From NCBI GenBank assembly GCA_949318235.1, contig OX439132.1, positions 3,015,189 to 3,079,188 on the forward strand: a stretch of DNA of 64,000 bases, in the 5' to 3' direction. The position numbers and the translations under genes were made by a program. How positions within the stretch are numbered: position 1 is the first letter of the stretch; every line of letters starts with the position of its first letter. The notes beneath the pieces were generated by a model that was given only the letters and a program-made list of their open reading frames with translations, did not search any database and had not been told where the DNA came from. Of this stretch, positions 24,819 through 36,539 are shown piece after piece. Origin of the DNA: Ecdyonurus torrentis. Lineage: Eukaryota > Arthropoda > Insecta > Ephemeroptera > Heptageniidae.

Positions 24819-25855
24819 GTGGTCCACGGCTATATGTAAGATGATCCTTGGTTACGGCTAATTAACTGCTGAAATACGATGCAGTGCAGCACAGGCCGCC
24901 CTAGGTGGTCCACCATACAGTGCAGCTGCAACTGCACACAATCAGCTCTCGTTATTACAGAGAATTGTACAAACAATTAAACTGCATGGCTATGGCTGAT
25001 TGACAATTAGTATATGATAGGGTTATGATAGCATTTTAACAATTTACAGTTTAAATTGTTTTTAGTAAAACACCGAGGGAGGGAGGGAAAGTACCGTCGT
25101 TTTTCACAGTCGTGCCAAAATATCACTCGTTAAATAACAAAATATAAAATTAAAAAGGAACATAAAATTTTAATTGCACAATTAAAAGTCTACATAGACT
25201 TGCATTATAACATTTTTCATTGGTACAAAATTAAGTGATGAATATATATAATGTCGTTTATATTTAATGAAACCTAATATTTATTATAATTAAATAAAAT
25301 TACTTGATAAGTATGTAATAATGCACATTAAAAACACGTAAGTGTAGAATCTAATGGAGAAAAAAAAAAAGTTTGTCTCGTAATAAAATAAATATTATAC
25401 TCCACTGTAATAAACAAGCGTATTAAATACATTACGTACTGTACTTAATATTTATAATATACATACATACGTATGCAGTTGTTTATAGTAAGTTTATGAG
25501 CTAGTATGACTTGTTAGAGTCGTCTATTACAACCTCAGTGCCAGGTGTAAGTGTCGTTAATCACGGGATTAGGTGCACACAGGTGAACTCAGGTGGACTT
25601 TAATGTTACTGAGAAACTGGACTTATATAGGGTGTCTGCACATGACGTCATATTTAATGCTCTTGGACGCCATACTGGAGTAATGAATAACATTTCTCAG
25701 ACTATTCACCGCTAAAGAATTTACGTTTATTACTATCGAGTTAATCTTTAAAAAGATTTGAAAAAAGTTATTGGTTTATACTAAAGAGTTACTTCTATGT
25801 ATCTGAATAATTCTTAAATTTATGTTTTCAGAGAGCAACTAACATTCAACACTAT
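24065..25855. other. AT-rich DNA, no gene seen
   Basis: Holds a palindromic GGGGTCCCCAGGACTGGGGT at 24571-24590, a long GA tract (24734-24813) and a somewhat GC-richer 24880-24960. No exon is supported. Confidence 0.5.
24734..24813 (+). repeat. (GA)40 microsatellite
   Basis: Pure GA run. Confidence 0.97.
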
Positions 25856-25860
25856 AGAGA

Positions 25861-26197
25861 TTAAAGGAATAGACCAGAGAAAAACATAAGGATGTAATAT
25901 CACAAAACACTTGATGGGATTTACATAAATAACATTAGTTTGTCTCAAGACCCAACAGTAGCCCCGTAGCAGTGATCAGAAAATTCGATTTATGCAACCC
26001 ACACAACATTTTCATACTAATTGTTTCTGACGTCACAAACATGAATTTTCACGCAAATTGCATACTTTACAGTTTTTTCACACTCTCTCGTGGGGTTACA
26101 TTAACATTCTGGTAAAAATTGTCATTAGTTTTGAAGATCCCATTTCGTGTTTATTCATTAAAAAGCACACGTTGTTTTATATGGTCTATGGCTTTAA
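25861..26197 (+). mobile_element. TTAA-flanked MITE, complete copy 1
   Basis: TTAA at 25861-25864 and 26194-26197 flank a ~329 bp element. Its ends are AGGAATAGACCAGAG (left) and, reverse-complemented, AGCCATAGACCATA (right). A TTAA target-site duplication is characteristic of the piggyBac and Kolobok superfamilies; the ends lack the CCC start of typical piggyBac. No coding capacity. It contains a perfect CRE palindrome TGACGTCA. About 90 % similar to 30641-30983 by eye. Confidence 0.8.
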
Positions 26198-26888
26198 ACC
26201 TGTGACAGTGTAATGTACATAATCTGCATGAGGTGTCAGTTTTCTCCGTGTACTTTCGATATTTCTGCGAACAGACATAACAATATTTTATTTTAATGTT
26301 ACAAGACCATGCAGTGTATAATTATTACCTTCGACTTTTGTTGTTTGTGTTAAATCTGTTTTCCTCGATGTTTACACTTGACACATAAAATTGCAACTTT
26401 ATCTCCTGCAGTCAAGTAAACATCTTGCCACATTTTTTTAACATGTTTTTATATTTTTTGCATATAAGCACGAAGGCGAATATTGGTAACATTGAAGAAA
26501 ACTAAAATTTGCTAATTTATTTAGAAATACTAACTTTTGTGAGAAAAAAAATACGCTAAATAGATAAAGAGCTTATCAATTGTATAGCATAGAAATACAA
26601 AAACTATAATACATACATACAAATATCATATAACACTACGTGAGATACGAGTGTGTGTGATAATATCAGCTGTCTAAATCAGCGAGTGTTTGTATCTCAT
26701 TTCAATAACATTGCAAATTTACCAACACTTTTGAATGGGTTTTGCTATTTTCGCACTAAATCAAAATTTGAATGGGTAAAAAAAAATATTATTACAAGCT
26801 TTTCTATAATCCTAATTAATGCAAAAGTTGTTTGAAAAGTCAATAATATAAATCTGACAGCAGCATCCCCGCTGTACCACTGCAGCTG

Positions 26889-26892
<4 letters not shown>

Positions 26893-26981
<89 letters not shown>
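26893..26981 (+). repeat. (CT)44 microsatellite
   Basis: Pure CT run. Confidence 0.97.
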
Positions 26982-26985
<4 letters not shown>

Positions 26986-26999
26986 ATTGTTTGCAAGCA

Positions 27000-28090
27000 A
27001 CTCCACATCGCCTGGAGCACTTACTTATGTACTTACTTGATATTATTATTACGAAGTCAAAGTCACAAAGTCATTGTCATGCAACTTGCCAACATATATT
27101 CAAATAAAACTCTTCAGCTTCGTTATTATATCACATAATACAATAAATACATGTTGCTGCTACTGCTTTGTATTCTATTTTTTAATAATTTATTATTCTT
27201 AAAATAGGGGGATATTATTATTATTATTACACTCCTTTTTTATTATTATTTTTTCAATTACATTTTGCTATATGTTAAATTTGCAATTTTAAAATTTCAA
27301 TATGTTAAAATATAAAATGTATATTAGATGTCCGTCTATTGTTATATATACGCCAATTGCTGATTTGTATGTAACATTTTTTCATTGTTGTAATATGTAT
27401 TTTAATGCTATATAATATAGAAATTTACTGCTGAAAAATTGAAATTTTTTATAAAATAATTTATATTTATTTACTCATTTCTTATATTTTTACGTTTTTT
27501 TTTTAACTGGAATGTAAAAGTTTGTGACGCAAGTTGTTCATTATTTTGCCTCAATATATTTTCTTAATTAGCCTAAAATAACAACAAAATTAATTTAAAA
27601 TATTGAAATGCATTCTGTCATGTTTGAAGTAGGCTGATAAAAATATTTTATTTAATTTTAAATTTATTATCCTAGAAAGTTAAAATTTATTTTCTTTTTA
27701 ATTTTTGATAATTAAAAAAGTTAAATCTGAGCTTAATGTTGAAATTATGAGAATCATAACAAATTAATACGAGAGAAAAATACATAAATTTAACTTATAT
27801 ACAAAAATTATATAATAATACAAATAAGGAAATATTTAGGAGCAAATTAGTTTAATTAACTTTGTAATTATCTTTTATAAAAATTAGAAGAAAAATATAA
27901 TTAACATTTCATAACTTATATATGGAAAGAAGTTTCAAATTTAATGATTATTTTTTTTAAAATAAATTGTAAGATTAATGAAAAGTAATTAATGTTGCTT
28001 ATACTGTGCGGTGATGTGGGTGTACACTCGAGGTTTCACAAAATGTACGTCTTTGTGAGTGAGATACGTAATATTTAGAATAATATGAGC
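27000..28090. other. Very AT-rich DNA, no gene seen
   Basis: One of the most AT-rich kilobases of the window. No repeat family, exon or hairpin recognised. Confidence 0.6.
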
Positions 28091-28096
28091 AACATA

Positions 28097-28230
28097 ATAT
28101 AATATGCTATATTGTACAGTGATTATACTATACATAACATAATAGTTAACATGTTCAGCATTATGTTATTACAAAATAACAACATTTGTGCGCTACAATA
28201 TAGCACGTGGTCAATGCAGCATTATAGTTT

Positions 28231-28287
<57 letters not shown>

Positions 28288-28345
28288 GCATGCTATAGCA
28301 AAACAATTGTATTGCACAGCACATTTATTAGATGGTAGCAAAATA
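28097..28345. mobile_element. TTATGC-family MITE, B, split by poly(T)
   Basis: The interior ACATAATAGTTAACATGTTC and ACAAAATAACAACATTTGTG blocks match 57.3-57.4 kb almost exactly. The element is then interrupted by a 54-nt T run, with ACGCATGCTATAGC-type family sequence resuming after it. Confidence 0.6.
28232..28285 (+). repeat. Poly(T) tract, 54 nt
   Basis: Pure T run inside a MITE copy; either internal expansion or a retro-insertion tail. Confidence 0.93.
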
Positions 28346-28349
28346 AATA

Positions 28350-30200
28350 AATTCATTACGTTTTACTTTTATATTTACAATACAAAATAATAATAAATTT
28401 AATATATTTTTGCTGGCAATATTACAGTTATTATACTTAATATGGATATAATGGCCGGTGAATAAGACGCCAAGTTTTGTTACAAATTATTGACAATTGA
28501 GTGAGCACGATCAAAAGTTTGTATTAAAAAACTGTGACTTGTATATAAGAGAGTCTATTACAATATTAACTGTAACTTTTTTTTTCTAATATTTTTGTGC
28601 AGAGGTAAAAGTATAAAATAATTTCATTTTACTTTCATGTAGTACTTCAATATCATTTATATATCAACTTGAATGGTTTGCAACTGTTTTCAAGTAGTCT
28701 AAATTGAAGTATATATGTTATCAAATAATAACAATCAAATTGCAAGGGGTAGCACACAAACTGGACTTTTTTTTCTTTGAAAAGAAAAATATAGTTAAAA
28801 AAAAAGTTTCGACAAGTTTTTTTTTTTTTTTTTTTTTTTGTAATCCCGCGCTGTCCTGGGGTCCAAAAAGGTAACATTGAGAGTACTTACTTGGCATGCA
28901 AAGTAGTTTTATGTGATACTGTTACGTTGTATAGTCAAACGTATTATTACCGACGTATTAAGTGTTAGAAGAGGGTTGGACGAGGCAAAGGGGTGCATGC
29001 TCTTACATTTCATACACTTGACTTGCAAATTACAACGAATTTCACACGATTTTATATGAGAGGAGGCTGCGGCTTTTATTGCAACAGGATAATTTATCCA
29101 ACTTAAAATAATAATAAATTTAATATATAATAATTTTACTATAAAATTTTTAAAATAATTTTTTTTATTATACATATAAATTTTTTGTGAAATTTGAATT
29201 GCAATTTCCCCTCTTCCTTCCGCCTTGTAAGTCTAGAGAGAGAGAGAGAGAGAGAGAGATTATGAATGAGAATAGTTTTATATTTATATATATATATATA
29301 GAAATATTGCATTTCCCAGTAAAAGTATTAGTATCACTAACCGTTACGGAGATTTTCAATTTAAATTCCCAAATTATCCATACATGTATATTTTATTGAT
29401 ATTGTAAACTAATCACGTTTTTAACCTAAATCCTACTTTCTATACTTGGTGTTGTTTTTTATTATCTAAATTTTTATTTACAATAATAAAATAAAAAAAA
29501 AGTTGTTTTCAAGTTCGAAATGCAATTTGATGCACATGAGAGATAGAAAAATTACGACATAAATAACAATTCATGTCTGGCAATCTAAAAATACCGGCAG
29601 TAATTTATTGTTTTTTATTATACCTTAAATAGTATATGATAAAAATAAATGGCATTTTTTGTATAAACTATCGAAACAGGTTGTTGTTGCTTTTTTTAAA
29701 ATTTATATTTTGTTTATAAAAATAAAAGTTAATGCGGTACAGAAATTATTTTGTGATGCAACTTTGTGTGCCATACAAAATACTATATAACACATGCTAA
29801 CAATTAAATTTTAAATATATTTTCATAGCAATTAAATTTAATGTACTTGCTTGTGTATGACCCTCGCCTTGAACTTATATATAGTTGAACTGCTGGGTGC
29901 ACGAGGTGCAGGGGGGGGGGGGTCATTTGTACACTTAGAAAACTACACTGTCGTTATTTTGAGAAAACTATATCTATAAAAGCATTCGGTACTTAAAGTT
30001 TGTGACACAAAAGCAGTAGTTAGTTTTGAGAAATGATTGATATATATTTTACTATAGAAATAAGTGCGTGTGCTAGTATAGCTCAATGTTACCATTGTTA
30101 CCTATACAATAAATACTTGAGCAGCAAACATTATGATGTGATAAATCGCAACGTACAAACAAAGTGCGGACAATAATTAGTTTTCACACGAAAAATGCAG
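28350..30200. other. AT-rich DNA, no gene seen
   Basis: Contains a T tract (28819-28839), a GA run (29235-29259), an AT run near 29283-29300 and a G12 run (29911-29922). At 28599-28615 TTTTTGTGCAGAG|GT gives a good 3' splice-site look with a donor-like GTAAAA directly after. Confidence 0.5.
29911..29922 (+). repeat. G12 homopolymer
   Basis: Uninterrupted G run, one of several G or C runs standing out in this AT-rich DNA. Confidence 0.9.
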
Positions 30201-30204
30201 ATTT

Positions 30205-30420
30205 TACATAATTTATGCTGCATTTATGTCATTATAGCATAAATGATGCTAAATTAGAACAACATAAATAAACTCAATAAACAGCATAAACTCATGCTGT
30301 ACGGTACAACCAAGGTGTACATACAACATAATATTTATGCTTTGTAACATATAGTTATTATATTATATGAAGTATATATATAGAATAACCTGTATTGAAC
30401 AAATTGCGTAGAAATTGAAC
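30205..30420. mobile_element. TTATGC-family MITE
   Basis: Left end ACATAATTTATGCTGCATTT followed by ATGTCATTATAGCATAAATG. The right end is degraded to CAAATTGCGTAG. Orientation as at 37.4 kb. Confidence 0.65.
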
Positions 30421-30640
30421 TGGCATTGCTTTGTTATCTTTGCCTGTATAATTTATACATAATTTACACAATAATTACATAATTTTTACATACAATGATT
30501 GTAAACAATTATAAAAACTAACTATGAGTACACATTTGTTTTGTGACATGCAAATCTATGTGTACGTCAAATTTCAACTTTTATACTCTTACTTGGTTTC
30601 TCTCTACCTATAGGTATAATATGTATTTTGTATTAACATA

Positions 30641-30983
30641 TTAAAGGAATAGACCAGAGAAAAACATAAGCATTAATATCACAAAACACTTGATGGGATT
30701 TACATAAATAAAATTAGTTTGTCTCAAAACCCAACAGTAGCCTCGTAGCAGTGATCAGAAAATTCGATTTATGCAACCCGCACAATATTTTTATATTAAT
30801 TTTTGCATGTTTCTGACGTCATAAACATGAATTTTCACGCAAATTGCATACTGTACAGTATTTTCACGCTCTCTCGTGGGGCTACATTAACATTCTGGTA
30901 AAAATTGTCATCAGTTTTAAAGATCCCATTTCGTGTTTATTCATTAAAAAGCACATGTTGTTTTATGTGGTCTATGGCTTTAA
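30641..30983 (+). mobile_element. TTAA-flanked MITE, complete copy 2
   Basis: TTAA at 30641-30644 and 30980-30983 with the same ends as 25861-26197. The CRE core TGACGTCA is conserved. Small indels separate the two copies. Confidence 0.8.
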
Positions 30984-30989
30984 GTAATG

Positions 30990-32050
30990 AGTCATGAATA
31001 TTTGTGCTAGTGTCTGTACATAAGTACATAGCAAGTGTGCAGCGTGGATAATTGCAGTTAATGTACTGCATACATACATACATAAGTACATGCATACATT
31101 AAGTATATATAAGTGTGTCCGCCCTGATGTCGTGCAGACAAACTGTCCATGTTAAATATTTGACTGATGAATATCAATATAATGAACATGCTAACTCTCT
31201 GATCGTATATATAGAGTTACCGTCTGTCTCTCGTACACTGACTCAAATATAAATTGAAATAATGACAAATTAAATAACTAATAAATTATGCAACAATCTG
31301 AGGGAAGGAAAAAAAATAATAATAATAAAAAAAAGTATTGATATGATTCATTGCAGTTTAGACGTCTCAGAAAAATTACATTTTTAATAAATATATTTGA
31401 GCTAATCATCGCCTATCTAACTAACCAATCACAGTCAGCGCGAGAAAATACAAAAAAATATATTTATATCCTGTAGCATTATAGCACCTTTGTGGTGCGA
31501 GGGGGGGGGGGGAGGGAGAAAACTATAGTGCATCAAACCGCACAGAAAAATAAATGAGGGATACATATCCATCACACGTTTTTAAACACAATTTTAGAAA
31601 TAAATAAGGATTTTACTATGAGCGATAACTTCTTCAAACTTTGATTGTCTAACTTTGTAGTTGAAATATTTATAATAAGTTGTTGCATATAAACGTCAGA
31701 TCAGAGAGATGATCAGCGTCAGTCAGTGGGTCACCAAGTGGTCAAGCTGCCTCCAGCCAGCCAGCCAAGACACAGATTATCTATGTATCGACTTGACTGC
31801 TTTCTTGGCCCGTGCCACGATTATTGACACAAATCAATGGTTTTAAATACTTAAACATGTTAAGCCTCTTATAGATCGAGGGAGGGGTCCAGAATAGTGG
31901 AGATCTGCTCATCATAAAATTTAATACACCAACGTCAGGTGACCTAACTTTTTTTTTTTTTTTTTTTTTGCACTTTGGTATTTTTTAGCCAAATATCTGA
32001 TAATGAAGTGTCAACTTGAAATTTTTTGAATTACGATGGTTTGAAATTTG
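30990..32050. other. AT-rich DNA, no gene seen
   Basis: Includes CATA-type repeats near 31070-31085, a CCAAT/E2F-like pair (31425-31447), a G12 run (31501-31512) and a T tract (31949-31969). Confidence 0.5.
31425..31447 (+). promoter_or_regulatory. CCAAT box plus GCGCGAGAAA
   Basis: CCAATCACAGTCAGCGCGAG resembles 16933-16952 (CCAATCACACAGGGCGCGGG) in order and spacing. The E2F-like half has an A in place of G. Confidence 0.3.
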
Positions 32051-32059
32051 GACTCAAAA

Positions 32060-32258
32060 ACGTAAATTTATGTAATTGCTGCTGCATTGCTATATAGAGC
32101 ACAAATGTTGTTATTTTGTAATAACATAAGTAATTATGCTGAACATGTTAACTGAATATGTTTCTTTCTTAACTATTATGCTGCTTGAATCACTTTACAA
32201 TATAGCATACATTGAGCTGCATTGAGCTAGCATAATTATTACGCATATATTTTTGTGT
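32060..32258. mobile_element. TTATGC-family MITE, B
   Basis: Reverse-oriented copy: GCACAAATGTTGTTATTTTG, then GTAATTATGCTGAACATGTT. It ends GAGCTAGCATAATTATTACG. It lies about 30 bp left of the long-TIR transposon. Confidence 0.68.
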
Positions 32259-32289
32259 GCTGCAATCCAAAACTCGACTTTACATTTTT

Positions 32290-32800
32290 AGGCCAAGAAA
32301 ATTAATTTTGACCCTAAAAAAATTATCACAAGTCTGAATTTTTCAGGAATGATAGCTACTATGTTTTTTAGGTCTGAGCCAAAAGTTACACAATTTTACC
32401 CCTGTGCTTCATCCGCCATCTTGGAAAACATGGCGGCCAAAGGCGTTTTAGTAAATAATTTATTGCAACACCCCTAAATGTGACACAGCCAAAATAAAAA
32501 CGGGGTTTGTTAGATAACAACACAAATTAATGATAAAAAAATTAAAATTTATAATTTCTTATTTAATTGGTACTTAAATTTTAATTTTAGTGTAGATTAA
32601 ACATCGTTTGTCATAAAAACCATGCATTTATATAATGATGAAGTTAACTTACGTAAAATTATTTCAAATAAAAGTTGTTAAAAAACATCTTAGCTACAAA
32701 ATGAGATATAAAACTTATTTCTACAGTAGAAATCATAATTTGTAGAGCACTTGTAGTGCGAGCCGCCGCGCATTAGAGCAATGCGCGTGAGCCGCGCGGC
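32290..32800 (+). repeat. Left terminal inverted repeat
   Basis: Matches the reverse complement of 34172-34700 with few differences. The outermost ~30 bp differ by an AT-rich insertion in the right arm. Inner boundary is the GCGCGTGAGCCGCGCGG block, a GC-rich patch in AT-rich surroundings. Confidence 0.88.
32413..32438. promoter_or_regulatory. Paired YY1-like sites, left arm
   Basis: CCGCCATCTTGG followed by AAACATGGCGGCC. Reverse-complemented, the first gives CCAAGATGGCGG. Both fit the YY1 core AANATGGCGGC or CAAGATGGCGGC, in inverted orientation two bases apart. Confidence 0.5.
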
Positions 32801-33509
32801 TATTTATTAAACACGTTCACCTGTTTGAAAATGCGCCCTCGTCTACAGAAACTTAATTTACACTCAACAAACATTATATAACATTATATTTTTACGAATT
32901 TATGACAATAAAACATATTAATACAAAAATACTGAACTTGAAAATATGACATGCTATTTACAGTAAACTGCAGTGTTCACAATGAAGTGAAAGAAATTAA
33001 AATTGAATATCTCCGTGAATTTTTGGTATATTTGGATAAAATCACCACCCACTGATAGGAAAATTGTACAAGTTTTTGTATCATGTCCATATAATTACTA
33101 ACTCTTATATTTTCACCCCTTTAGGAGGTGAAAACCAAAAACACAGTTTTCAATATTATACTTTTATTATGCTTTTTCTCAAAAAATGAAGTTTTAAAAA
33201 AATTTCTTTCTATAGTATTTTTTGAAAGTCAATTAGCCCCCCCCCCCTCCTAATAAAAAAAATGCAAAAATAATTTTGAAAAACCACCCCTTTAGGAATT
33301 AGGGGGTGAAAACAACAACAAAAAACACGAAAAAGTAAAGTCTGCTCAAAACAAATTTTACATGCTGAATTCTATAAAAACGTATTACCAGGACCTTCCT
33401 TATTATGATTCTAGCATTTCAGCCCTATCCAACCCCCTGGGGGTGTTGGGGGAGGGGTTTTCCACCCCATTATGATTTAAAAAAATTAGCAAAAGTTATC
33501 GTGTAAGAT

Positions 33510-34072
33510 ATCGTTCTATACTAAATTGATCCCGCTGGCCTCAAATCCGTTGTCAGAATTTTTATAGTTGCCACCTCTAAGGCGCTAGGGGTGGTTTTTT
33601 GTCCCCAAAAGAGGGAAAATTTAGGAAAATAAAGCAAATTTAAATCTTGATAAAACACATTATTTTCGATTTTCTTTTTGCATATTACAGTACCTGGTAT
33701 TGTTTTAACACGAACCCTATGCATATCCGGTCTAAATTACCTTAATAGGGGTGGTTAGGGTGCCATTTTCAACCCATTTTTAATATTTTAAAATTGTGTC
33801 ATTGGTGTCGAGTGAGGTATCGTTCTACACTAAATCGACCCCGCTGACCTCAAATCTGTTTTCAGATTTTTTATAGTTGCCACCCCTAAGGCGCTAGGGG
33901 TGTTTTTTTCCCCAAAAGAGGGAAAATTTAGGAAAATAAAGCAAATTTAAATCTCAATAAAACAGATTATTTTCGAATTTCTGTTTGCAAAGTACAGTAC
34001 CTGGTACGGCTTTAACACGGACCCTATGCATTTCCGGTCTAAATCACCTTAAATGGGGTAGCTAGGGTGCAG
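33510..34072 (+). repeat. 309-bp tandem duplication inside transposon
   Basis: Unit 1 (from ~33510) and unit 2 (from ~33819) share TCGTTCTAYACTAAATYGA, CTAAGGCGCTAGGGGTG, GAGGGAAAATTTAGGAAAAT, ACAGTACCTGGTA and CCTATGCATWTCCGGTCTAA. Identity is roughly 85-90 % by eye. CCACCYCTAAGGCGCTAGGG plus GTGG forms a stem-loop in each unit. Confidence 0.88.
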
Positions 34073-34171
34073 TTTTTACCCCCTATATAATTATATTTAA
34101 ATAAAAATTGTACAAAAAAACAACAACATAATATTAATAAGTATAAGCAAGCGGTCAGCTTATATGTTCAG

Positions 34172-34700
34172 TATGCGCGCGGCTCACGTGCATTACTCTA
34201 ATATATGCGCGGCGGCTCGCACTACAAGTGCTCTACAAATTATGATTTCTACTGTAGAAATAAGTTTTATATCTCATTTTGTAGCTAAGATGTTTTTTAA
34301 CAACTTTTATTTGAAATAATTTTACGTAAGTTAACTTCATCATTATATAAATGCATGGTTTTTATGACAAACGATGTTTCATCTACACTAAAATTAAAAT
34401 TTAAGTACCAATTAAATAAGAAATTATAAATTTTAATTTTTTTATCATTAATTTGTGTTGTTATCTAACAAACCCCGTTTTTATTTTGGCTGTGTCACAT
34501 TTAGGGGTGTTGCAATAAATTATTTACTATAACGCCTTTGGCCGCCATGTTTTCCAAGATGGCGGACGAAGCACAGGGGTAATATTGTGTAACTTTTGGC
34601 TCAGACCTAAAAAACATAGTAGCTATCATTCCTGAAAAATTCAGACTTGTGATAATTTTTTTAGGGTATATATAGGGGTTTAGTATATATATCTTGGCCT
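34172..34700 (-). repeat. Right terminal inverted repeat
   Basis: Inverted copy of the left arm. It retains the paired YY1-like sites at 34541-34566 and the GC-rich inner boundary CGCGCGGCTCACGTGC. Confidence 0.88.
34541..34566. promoter_or_regulatory. Paired YY1-like sites, right arm
   Basis: GCCGCCATGTTTTCCAAGAT followed by GGCGGA: the mirror of the left-arm pair, conserved between arms. Confidence 0.5.
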
Positions 34701-35008
34701 ATTTGTAACGTTTTGTTTCCCGTCCTGAAAAAGCAACCAGTGTGAGTTGACCCAGAAATATAAGATAAATTTGCTGACTGATTGAGATGATATTGAAGCT
34801 GTCTCCAAACATTGACAAATAATATAATGATAATTTCACTTGCTGATGTTTTGTGTTAGCTCGATATTCAGCTCGCTGCCCGTGCTACGTTATATAACAT
34901 AATAATAATATTTAATATCTAGAAAATATTTCTCGCCAGCTTTTATAAATAAAGATCAATTTAAAGTTTAGAACGCAGATTTTTGAGCCCCGGGGTCTCT
35001 TCTCCGCC

Positions 35009-35011
<3 letters not shown>

Positions 35012-35063
<52 letters not shown>

Positions 35064-35115
35064 GGGTGTTATTACGCTCTCTAGAGTGGGCGAAGAGAGA
35101 GAGAGAGAGAGAGAG
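35012..35115. repeat. (CT)24 facing (GA)10 inverted repeat
   Basis: A 49-bp CT run, a 34-bp spacer containing CTCTCTAGAG, then a ~20-bp GA run. The two tracts are complementary and could form a stem. Confidence 0.9.
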
Positions 35116-35119
35116 GCTG

Positions 35120-36282
35120 GTCGTCTTGGCAAAGAAGGATGAGCTGCCTGCCTACCTGCCTGAATTATTCCAAACAAAACCAGTTTGTATGTAAAAATAT
35201 TTTTAATCTCACATTATGCAGCAGCCCGGGTGCATACATACATACACACATACACTTGCATAACTAATGTTTACTCACAACCTATATTATACAAACGTTA
35301 AGAGAGAAATATTGATTATGTGCATGAGTTAATGGGAAAGATTGAAAAAAAAAAAGTCCTGAATTGATAAATATGTGAATTTCTAACTTTTAAGTTCATT
35401 ACGTATTTTTTTAAAATTCTCAAAATGACGTCAGAGTCAGTAACACTTTCCTGTGCCCACATGCATAAAGTACCACTCGTGACGTCCTTTGTCGATAATT
35501 AAAAATTAACTGAAAATGCTGTAAGAGATAATGATCAGTCTCATGACCCACTAGCAGTTAGTTCTGTGAGTGTAACAATAATAATATGCACCTGGTCACA
35601 TAAAGATTAATCCAGCATGCAGTGTCGTGAAATAAGTAGCTGATATTAAATATATATATATATATATATATAAATAATTTATTGATTAAGAATTATTGAT
35701 TATTTAAGTATGAAGGATTTTATTTTACTGCTTGGTCATAAACATGAAGATCATATCGCGCTTTTATTTAAATCTTTATTAAATTAATAAATATTGTATA
35801 CATGTACACAACTTGCGTAGGATAATATAGCTTAATGTAATCACTCGTACTTACTTACTTTATGTATGTACATGTATGTACTTCAGTCTTATCTAACAAG
35901 GATGCAGGGGACCGCACCTACCACATTAATTAATCAATTAATTAATATCTATATTCACGGGCAAGAGTACAAATTGGGGAATAGCTAAGTTTAAAATAAT
36001 CTGAAATTTGCCCGATTCCCTCCCTCGTTAAATGTAAGATGAAGCCAAATATGTAAGAAAAAAAAAAAAAAGGAACGAACGAACGAACAAACGAACAATA
36101 ATATATAACAAATAATAATATAAAGGGATGCACGATGTAATATTTGGAATTTTATATCGATTGGTATTTTGAAAAAAAAAAAACTGACAAAAAAAAAATC
36201 TGCTGTCTAGGTGTTGAAAGTACCCCTTGTTTCTAAAATGCACAAATAAATGCCTCAATAAATAAACAAAATCTTTGTTAAT

Positions 36283-36319
<37 letters not shown>

Positions 36320-36530
36320 CGGGGCACCAGTCGGGACCAACTCAACTGCAGCCAACATAATATGTTGGAATACATATATATAGATATTCTATATCGTATT
36401 ATATACAAAATAATGAAGACAATAAATATGATCGATCAACTGATACACGATCAAGTGACCTACCCTACGACAAAATATAAATTGATAACATATTATGTGG
36501 TATATCTATAGATATGGGTGAACATACATA
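35120..36530. other. AT-rich DNA, no gene seen
   Basis: Has an AT run (35649-35673), an A tract at 36288-36318 and (GAAC)n near 36076-36096. The 126-codon minus frame here is phenylalanine-run translation. Confidence 0.5.
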
Positions 36531-36539
36531 ACACCCGTG

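Larger units (their letters stand above)
32290..34700. mobile_element. 2.4-kb long-TIR non-autonomous transposon
   Basis: Ends are AGGCCAAGA (32290) and TCTTGGCCT (34700). The first ~510 bp and last ~530 bp are inverted repeats of high identity, and the ~1.37 kb centre holds no transposase or long frame. Two readings of the target site are possible. One is TA duplicated around GGCCAAGA, as in Tc1/mariner. The other is a 5'-AG terminus with a six-base duplication, ATTTTT at 32284 and ATTTGT at 34701, one mismatch, which together with long TIRs would recall Maverick/Polinton ends. The superfamily is unresolved. The centre contains a 309-bp tandem duplication and several CACCCC/GGGGTG stem-loops. 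Confidence 0.85.
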
